Source of the DNA: Bryoerythrophyllum caledonicum
Taxonomy: Eukaryota; Streptophyta; Bryopsida; Pottiales; Pottiaceae
Reading direction: 5' to 3'
Assembly (NCBI GenBank): GCA_963971425.1
Contig: OZ020526.1
Coordinates: forward strand, 17,761,173 to 17,825,172
DNA: 64,000 nucleotides
Within the stretch, counting starts at the first letter, position 1; every line of letters begins with the position of its first letter. This document shows, piece by piece, positions 56,836 through 64,000 of the stretch. A model generated the notes under the pieces. That model saw only the letters and a list, made by a program, of their open reading frames with translations. It was not told the origin of the DNA and made no database searches. The position numbers were made by a program, and so were the translations under genes.

Positions 56836-59800
56836 CTCCGGAATGCACCTTATCGTCACTAAGTGCTTCCAAAGTAACCACTCCGGTTTTGTTCCCACAG
56901 AGAGCTAATGTTCTTTTCCAAATACTCCAAATTACTAAACCTATCACAGCAAATCGTTTATAAGTTAGCTATAATCTTTCACTTACGTAGGGTAGATCCG
57001 GATCCTTCCGGGGTCCGGATTTTGTACAATGGTTTCCGGAAAGTAGTTTCCAGAAGTCTGGAGGGTAGTTTGATTTGTCTCTGTTCCTCCTCAGAGAGTC
57101 TCCTGGAGTTTTTAAGCGAGTGGCAGGAGTCCACTGATCATGTTTTGTGTAACTGGTTGGATTTTCCACTGCTGTGTGACTTAAAGTGGCTAGGCACCCA
57201 CTGTCCGGAACTAATTGTGACCGAACACCACTCTCCCTATACTACTAACTGGTGATTTGATTGCTGCTGCTAGACTTAGACTCTCACGACACCCAAAAGG
57301 CCTTCCGAATGCGGTCACATAGAGACAAGTCTGGACTACAACGACATTCCGGTAAGTAAGATTGCGATTCTCCGGAGGAAGGCTACCATTTGAAATAGGG
57401 TACTTGGTGTAGATTAACGTATCAGGCTTTTTCCTATCTTGGGGGAAAATTTCGGCCTTGACTGGAATCCAGTTTAAAACGGATTCTTCTGTGATCTAGA
57501 GATTACCACGAACACCTCTGCAATTCATCTCTTCCCCTCTTAGCTACTTCCGGACCCTGGAGTCTACCAGACACACCTCTGCAATAGCCCTCTAGCTCTC
57601 CCAGGCGATCTCCTGACACAAATCCGGACCAGTTTCCCTCTAGCAAAACAATTGTATCACTCCACTCCGGAAGAATACTACGCAACGACACACACAAGAA
57701 TGGATCCGTCGCTCACGAAGTTCCACACATTACACCACAAGTACAAGATAGCAAGTCTAAGTACAAAAGGGCAACGTATATTTCCAGGTGAGAAGAACAA
57801 GATGAAAGGGTTTTTCCCAAAACCTCTCTACTAAGTACTAACTAAGTCCCTGCTAAACTTAGCCTTCCTCCTAGCTATCCTATGGGAAGTCCGCTAGATC
57901 TTATCTAAGAGATCCAAGAAATCCGGAAAAGTTCCAGATCGGATCTCAGATCCTAAAATCTCGGAATAGTTTCGGCTCCAGAATTTCGATTCTATCTACA
58001 AAACTGGCTCTCGATTCCGTCAGCAGCCGGCTGCACTTAGGGCCTATCGTTAATCGCTACTAATCGGAAATCTAAAACCAAAAAAAATACTAAACCTAAC
58101 TAACCTAAGTCGGAGCACTTGGTCCCCGGTTTCTCCCACTCCTACGGGAGGGGGAGATCTCCACCGGAGTCCACTGCTTACCCTTCGCCTTCTTCGATGT
58201 CGCGGGTGAAAGGTTGGTCTTCCGTGTGGATGGTCCGGCCGCTGGAGAAATCCGTGCCACCGGAAATCTGGAGGCCGGCGGTGGGGGCGGCTGTTCCGTG
58301 AACCTTCCAGAATAGGAGGCGCTGGTGGTTCCATCTTGGAAGCTGACCTGGTCTCCCCGACCAAGTCTCTGTAGCTTCCGGAAGGACTCCTAGGTCCGGG
58401 CGCCAATCTCCGGGACACGGACTTTGGTGGTGCCGGAAGGTCGCCTTCCGCCGGAGGATGTGGCAGACGCATGTTGGGTGGCGACAGCAGATCCGGAAGC
58501 TTCTTCAGTATCTCACTCGTACTCGGATTGGGAGGTAAGATACCCTCCATCAGTGTCCGAGGTGATGGAGTGTCGAGAGACTCCAGATTCGCCAAAGTAC
58601 CCGGAGTTGGAGTTGTCTTGGCCGGTGGTTTCTGAGGGGCCGTGGTCCGTTCCAGGGTCGTGGCGCCTTCCGGAAGCACCTGGATGATGTTGTCAACCAA
58701 TATTTTCATCTGCTCCCAGGTCCGTCCCATCTTCTCCGCTTGATCCAGAAGAAACCGGATGATGTTAGTCCGGGTCACCTTCTCCTTCTCCACCAGTTCG
58801 GTGAAGAATTGACTCCGGTTGACCACATCAATCGGCACCTCCAGAGCCTTCCGAACCTCCATCAGAGCAGTTGTGGAGGCATTCGCCTTTTCCTCTGCCA
58901 GTTTCCGGCCCATCACAGCCAGAGCTGCTTCTTGAAGGTAGTGCTTTATCTTCTTCTCCATCTCCGTGATGGCCTTGTACATGGAGGAGATTTGGAGATG
59001 CAGCGCCTTCGTGTCCGTCTCCCAGCTCCGGAGTTCCTCCACCTTGGTGATGGCGTCTTCCAACCTGTCGACGTCCAGACTCTGGAAGATTTGCTCTACG
59101 CTGGTAGTGATGATGTAGTTGGTCTCCTTAAGGGGACCAATTCTCTAGCCAATCTCGCATGTGAGCTCGTTCATCAGCTTGAGTTGACCCTTGGAGTCGT
59201 CCCGGTCAACCTTCCTCTTCTTCCGGCTGGTTTCCGCTTAGGGTCCGGACTCGTCTTTTCCGCACGACGTGGATGAGCTGAGGGTCTCTGGACCCTCCAA
59301 CACTGGCTCCTTTCCCCTAGGTCTCTTTGGAGCCCTTCGGCCTCCCGGACTACCTGTGGTTGTTGCTTCCGGCACACGCTCCTTCCCTCCGGATTCTTCC
59401 TCCGACTCGTCACCTCCGTACTTCTAGAAGTTGAGAATTTTGTCGTACTGCCTCACCTCCGCCGGAGTTAGCTGCTGGTGGTGACAGTAGAGGTGCACCA
59501 CATATGAGGCCAGAGGTGTTGCCAATTTCTTCACCTTCTGGAGATTGGCCATGAGACAGTTGATCATCTCGGTCATGCGCGTTCCGCAGTCTACGACTAT
59601 CTTCTCCCGGAGCGCTCCGAGGAAAGTGCAGGCCCACTTCGCCACCACCCGTCTCGACTTTTCCGGATGGAAGATAGGGTTTAAAAACTCTAGCACGAGC
59701 TAGGCGTCCTGGTGCCGGAGGTCTTGTAGGTTGTAGCCATCCTTCAGGTCCACTGGTCCTGCGAATTCGTCCGTCAGGATCTCGTCTCGCCGTTCCACCA

Positions 59801-60640
59801 CCTTGGTGCGGCCGGCCCGGAAGTCGTACGCCTGAGACCATTCCGGAACTCCCCAAAGTTCCAAATGGGCTCTCATCAACCCCTTGTACTTTTTGTCCGG
59901 GGTGCCGACAAGTTCCCGGACGTAGACCTCCTCCTGCATGCCCCAGGCAACTTCGAGCAAACCCTCGTACCCCATCGTCTTCAAGCTCTCCTTCAGCAGG
60001 CTATACTCGTCTCGGTCTGCTGGGATGTTCGGAATAATGCGGGTCAAGGGAGGGAGCGCAACGGCCGGCTCTTCGTCTCTCCGGCCGCGCCCATCTCTAT
60101 TAGTTTGCTTCTTCTTGGCCATTGGGGCCGTCTTCATCGGGTAGACCTAAGTCCTTACTTTCCCTTGATGTTATCCCTACACGCATCGTCCTCACACAAA
60201 CCCTCCCTAACGGACGCACGTCCGTTCTAACCGTCTAAGCTTCTCAATCCTAACGGCAAGCGGCTGAAAAACCGTAAGAGTGATAGAAAAAGAGAGAGAG
60301 CGCTGGAGGGAAACCTCAACACACGAAGACGAAGTGAAAAGAAAGAGTTTCCCTCCGAACCCCAGCCTTTTGTAATCTGGCCGTTAGTACGGCTCATGAT
60401 GACAGTTGATGGTGACCGCTCCGCCTGACGGTTCCGAATAACAGACTGACGTGGAATTCCGTTAATTACTCCGGCTCCGCGTTTAGCAGCTTTAGGCTCA
60501 ATTAGGGTTTGCAGCCAAGTCCATCCGGCTTTATTTTGACATGAAGACTATAGGCTGTATTCCAACACGAACTATCGTAACTAATTAACTAATTTTTTTT
60601 GTTTTGGCCGGAATTTAAGGTTAACTTCCGGCACCATGTG
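56836..60640. repeat. TCCGGA-enriched unit
   Basis: The hexamer TCCGGA, often as TTCCGGAA, occurs roughly 18 times by eye here (for example 56838, 56998, 57035, 57375, 57665, 58377, 58488, 58672, 59393, 59843). It is frequent in both coding and non-coding parts and rare elsewhere in the window. About one copy would be expected by chance in this length. Confidence 0.7.
58050..60137 (-). pseudogene. Retroelement-like structural protein (gag or plant ORF1-like), broken
   Basis: From ATG 60137 a single frame runs to TAG at about 58050, interrupted by TAG at 59698-59700, TAG at about 59424 and TAA at about 59240, with like composition across each stop. The first part is globular, with many Trp/Tyr/Leu (LLEVAWGMQEEVYVRELVG, then KWACTFLGALREKIVVDCG). 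It resembles the ORF1/gag-like domains seen in plant Athila-type elements, which is a tentative match. A basic patch (SRKKRKV) and a coiled coil (about 58800-59060) follow, then a Pro-rich tail. No protease, reverse transcriptase or integrase is in the window. TGTTGGAATAC near 60570, on the same strand, could be an LTR start; no second LTR was found. Confidence 0.4.
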
Positions 60641-61999
60641 GAAATGGAGTCCCACAGTGCTCCAGTTACGAGACGTTCACCAAGGCGTGGAAATGAGTCT
60701 GCACAAGCTCATCCTGGGCATTGCATGGGCATCACTGTGTTGCGCCTGGCGTCGCCCCGGCAGTGGCTCAACTTGGTCCTCTACGGCTTCGCCTTCTCCA
60801 TCTCCACCTCCGTCGGCGTAGCCATCAACATCCTCATGAACACCACCGCCGAAAACACCATTGCCAGTCGAACATTTTTGTTTGTAGATGATAACTAAGC
60901 ATGGACTTGGAGCTCTACTATATCTAGAGATGGTTATGAATTTGTCTCCGGAGGCCGCCGGATCGGCAGCCCCGAACGGCGGGCAATGCCTGCCATCTCT
61001 CTCACATTCTCCCTATCAAACACAACAGAAGGCTCCATCACACCATTGACACTTCTCCATGCACTCCAACAAGAGCAAACCTCATCACTGGCGCACAATG
61101 CACGCGTAGGGTTTGCAGAAGTAAATTCATGAGAACCCAAATCAGACATGCGTGTGTGTTGGGCGTGCTCGGATTGTACGCCGGGGCGTGCACCACGGCG
61201 TCCACGCGTGAGTCGGGAGCCCGAGCGTCACGAAGAAGTTGGCAGCTTCCTCCACGTTCCCGTCGAACCACAGACATGGAGTGATCTTCGACATGGCTCA
61301 GCAATCACTGCAGAACATGATCGCAATAAACTCACTTACGATGGCATGAACCCTCAAGTCTATTTTGAGGAACACTGGAATCCACCACACACGATATATG
61401 AGAAGGTTTGTGCTTAATTTCTCAAGTGCCTCGAAGACTGTCGGAGGGGGTGATATGCCAGCAAGTCCAAATGGCAGATGTTCTGTTAAGTTCCAATACG
61501 GAGATTTATTTTCGATTGGGTTGCATTTCCAAAGGGATTGAAAGATTTATGAGGTGATTCATAAAGAGACCTTTTGTTGGAGTAAGTTTTCGAAGGGGAA
61601 CATCTGGCAAATAGTTGTTGTTGCACTCAGTTGCAAGAGCGTGCGTGCATGATGCTCGGCGAGATCTGTTTAGGTTTTCAAACTATTTGAATTGGAGGCT
61701 CTATGTAGCAGAAGAAGAAGAAGAAGAACGCTGGTCTCCGAAGGAGGCCGGCGTGAATAAAGTGTCTGTTCGTTCCACTACTAAGACCATGCCCACTGGA
61801 CAAGGAATTAGTAAGTTGGAACTACTTCCCTCTCTCGAGGATAGACACTATGTAACAAGAAGCCAAGGAGCCACAAAACAATCAACCGACCAACAAATCA
61901 CAACCCAAGCGACTAGCCAACGAACCAACCATAAACCAAGCAAGAAGTCAAAAAACCTCAAAACAAGCAAGTCATGATAAATCAAGGTTGGGGAGGAAT
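60641..61999. other. Unrecognised region; likely holds the LINE 3' UTR
   Basis: Several overlapping open frames on both strands (60599-60898 plus, 61304-61038 minus, 61615-61977 plus) have no recognised domain. A hydrophobic segment (LNLVLYGFAFSISTSVGVAI) is encoded at about 60770-60830. The last 150 bp, on minus, probably form the 3' UTR of the LINE, with imprecise TTGGTT repeats at about 61860-61940. Confidence 0.3.
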
Positions 62000-63461
62000 T
62001 TAAGGGGGGTCCTGTGTATCTGGGAGGACTTGATTGTTTTCGATTTTGCGTTTATGCAGGAGAATGGACATGGCATATTGAATAGCTATGGTGTTAATGT
62101 TTTTAAAGGAGGTTTTAATTGTTTCAATGGGTATCTTGAAGTTATCTTCTAGAGATTTCATAGATGGGGTAAAGGTGGTGGCACTAGCGCTGGAAGTGAT
62201 TACAATAAGGGGGTCGACATTCCATCCGAGGGCGATGATGTCGTCAATAAGGGGTTGGTATTTATCTATTTTATTTTGGATTGTTTCCGGGGAAAATCCG
62301 TCATTGCAATATGTGAACTCAATGAATTGAATGGTGTATTCTTGGTTGATGTTATCGGGTGGTGGGTCATTATATGGTAAACCTTTAACGCAGAGGATGT
62401 CCGGTTTGAGCCGAGCGTTACACTGACATCTTTGGGTCATACATGAGCATGGGAGTAGCCAAGGGGGGACCGTATTTTCTTGTGGATTATTATTAAAAGT
62501 GTCGGCGTTCATTAATATGAAACATCTCGATTTATTGTAGGATGTAATTAGTTTTCGAACTTCCCATACCGCTTTATTGTGTCTTTTAACAATTAAAGAG
62601 TGAATGTGGTGGTTTTGGCATTTGAGTAGAACATGAAGCCATGTGTCGGGGTCCATTGAGGGGCATATGGGACATGTTATGGATGGGAATCTTTCTGTTC
62701 CAAAGAAGAGTTGTTTGCGAGCGTTTCCCATATACTGGCCAGTACGGAATTTGATGAGGCATGTTATTTGTGAGTCTGAGATGATGGGGTTTTTCCAAAA
62801 GTTTGTAGAGAGTTCATTGTCTATGTCGTTATTGTTAGTCCATTTATCTATGTTAGGAATATTTTCTGAGATTGTGTCAAGGTTGTTGTAGAGGTCTTGT
62901 TTTTTGAGATATTTGCCCAAAAATCTAATTGGGCCTTTGTCGGGGGTATCTTCTTTGGAAGGCCAATCTTCTTTTTGAAAGTAGTATGGGGTGGCATGGG
63001 CGTGTTCGTGCGGGTCTTTGGCATTTTTGTGTATTTTTTCTCGGCCTTCTTTTGCAAGTTTGTCTGCTTGTTCGTTGCCATCAATGTTGGCATGGGCTCT
63101 GACTTTGTGAAGGGTTGTGATTTGTGTGCGGTTTTGTAACATTTGCACCATTGATGTTAATATGGTTTGGTCGGGGTGACTGTTGTGAAGGGTTGGGTGT
63201 GTTATTTGAGTGTTTAGCAGGTAGAGTGCATTTATACAATCGGTGAATATATGTGCAGGTTCATTTATGTATTTTGTTGTGATGATTTGTAGTGTTTTGT
63301 GAATGGCCATGAGTTCTGCTCTGAGGATATTTTGTAGTCCATGGAGTCTTTTGGCTAGTTTAATTTCTTTGGTAGAATTATATATGCCATATCCAGCTTT
63401 TTCTCTGCGCCAAAAGCCCGGGCTAATTTGTTCCGGTGGTTTAAAGGAGCCGTCGGTGTAA
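62000..63461 (-). pseudogene. LINE ORF2 3' part: RNase H, CCHC and restriction-like endonuclease domains
   Basis: The minus frame starts where element D cuts it (63461). It encodes an RNase H domain: YTDGSF, AELMAI, IFTDCINAL and a C-terminal RAHANIDGNEQADKLA, giving the D-E-D-D set. Next is a zinc motif CPICPSMDPDTWLHVLLKC (CCHC), then VKRHNKAVW, a CSCMTQRCQC cluster, KPDILCV and IQFIEFTYCND. The PD...E.T pattern after CCHC and RHN is the layout of the restriction-like endonuclease of early-branching LINEs. The frame is open to TAA at 62000. The reverse transcriptase part lies beyond element D, outside the window, so this copy is interrupted. Confidence 0.75.
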
Positions 63462-64000
63462 GGGGAATGCTATTTTGTGAGCGGTGAGCGGTGAGCGGTG
63501 AGCAGTGAGCAGAAATAAAATGGGTTTGAGCAGAAAAAAATGAGTTTAGGGTTAAGTTTACGTGGTTAAGAAATAGTTTTTTAGCTTGGAAGAGGATCTA
63601 TGGCCGTGGATTATTTTACACTGTAATTGAAATTTTGGTTTAAAACAAAAGGGTGAATCATTATAGTTTTATGAAATGCCCTATGGCCGTGGATGAAATC
63701 TAGTGTATTTTTTAATAGGAAAATCCAGAGTTTGATGTGTTAGCATGATCTATACTGTATTTGAACATTGATTTAGAAACTTAGAATTTTGGGTTTAGGG
63801 TTTAGGATTTATAAAATCAAGATTGTATCTATATTGTACAATTATTACAATACTCTCCAAAATCTACCTCTTCTTGGTTTTCTATACATTTTTTATATTG
63901 ATATTTTGTATTAAAAAAATCATGTATTTATTTGCTCATCATAAAATAATTCATTTATTTTCTTTGAATGTATTTTTGTATGTACGGTTTAGGGTCCTAG
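63462..64000 (+). mobile_element. Element D: left end of another Mutator-like element (runs off the window)
   Basis: Starts GGGGAATGCTATTTTGTGAGC, nearly the same as the left end of element B, and continues with GAGCGGTGAGCGG heptads. Subterminal CTATGGCCGTGG motifs lie at about 63598 and 63683. It interrupts the LINE frame exactly at 63461. The right end and target duplication are outside the window. Confidence 0.8.

Noticed and set aside
56970..60600. Complete LTR retrotransposon
   Set aside because: No pair of long terminal repeats, primer-binding site or polymerase domains found; only a gag-like frame and one possible LTR start.
60599..61304. Membrane protein or other host gene between the gag-like gene and the LINE
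   Set aside because: Overlapping frames on both strands, a single hydrophobic stretch, no splice pattern and no recognised domain.
1..64000. tRNA or rRNA genes
   Set aside because: No stretch with the expected conserved boxes or rRNA core sequence was recognised by eye; a tRNA scan would be needed to exclude tRNAs.

Overview
The window looks like plant nuclear DNA, most likely a non-seed land plant or a related streptophyte. The reasons are GT-AG introns with clean reading phase, a broken SUVR-type SET gene, a DUF674-like exon, and a dense nested mix of plant-type DNA transposons (Mutator-like, CACTA, hAT, short elements in TTAA sites) with a LINE. I cannot name the species. Almost nothing here reads as an intact housekeeping gene; most coding sequence belongs to mobile elements or to genes broken by frameshifts and stop codons.

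Layout. 1-2411: a kinase-like gene (minus) bracketed by GC-rich GACGTC palindromes. 2412-14994: element A, a 12.6 kb Mutator-like element (MULE) inserted inside one of those palindromes, with a 10 bp target duplication. 15005-18475: the other side of the split locus, with a broken coiled-coil/RING gene. 18476-33028: element B, a second 14.6 kb MULE of the same architecture in the opposite orientation, with a 10 bp duplication (one mismatch). 33230-37393: a broken hAT transposase gene between GC-rich palindromes. 37533-39482: a non-autonomous CACTA element (TSD GTT). 39813-45103: a broken zinc-cluster gene followed by SUVR-like SET exons. 45837-51534: a broken transposase-like gene of another family (minus), cut by element E (46281-48576, 9 bp TSD). 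51895-52077: a DUF674-like exon. 56.8-60.6 kb: a TCCGGA-rich unit with a broken retroelement-like gene. 62000-63461: the 3' part of a LINE, cut by the start of a further MULE, element D.

The most interesting result is the A/B family. Each copy carries two divergent genes: a MULE transposase (WRKY/GCM-like zinc region, DDE-type core, SWIM finger) and an intron-rich gene. In A that second gene encodes a ParB-like domain followed by a group-beta N4/N6 DNA-methyltransferase-like domain; in B the same gene is decayed. ParB-methyltransferase fusions are a bacterial and phage style of protein; I do not know of one carried by a plant MULE. Each element also carries an array of its own palindrome: TTTCGGATCCGAAA in A, TGCCGATATCGGCA in B, CTCGGTACCGAG in E. 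This resembles the element-specific motif arrays that VANC anti-silencing proteins recognise in Arabidopsis VANDAL MULEs. My working hypothesis is a self-recognition or anti-silencing module built from the ParB-methyltransferase protein and its palindromes. In both copies methyltransferase motif IV lacks the usual (D/S/N)PP(Y/F/W), so catalysis is uncertain.

All four MULE ends or pairs (A, B, E, D) share tandem GTGAGCG-type heptads at the termini and a nearby CTATAACCGTGG-like motif, which ties the elements with no transposase gene to those that have one.
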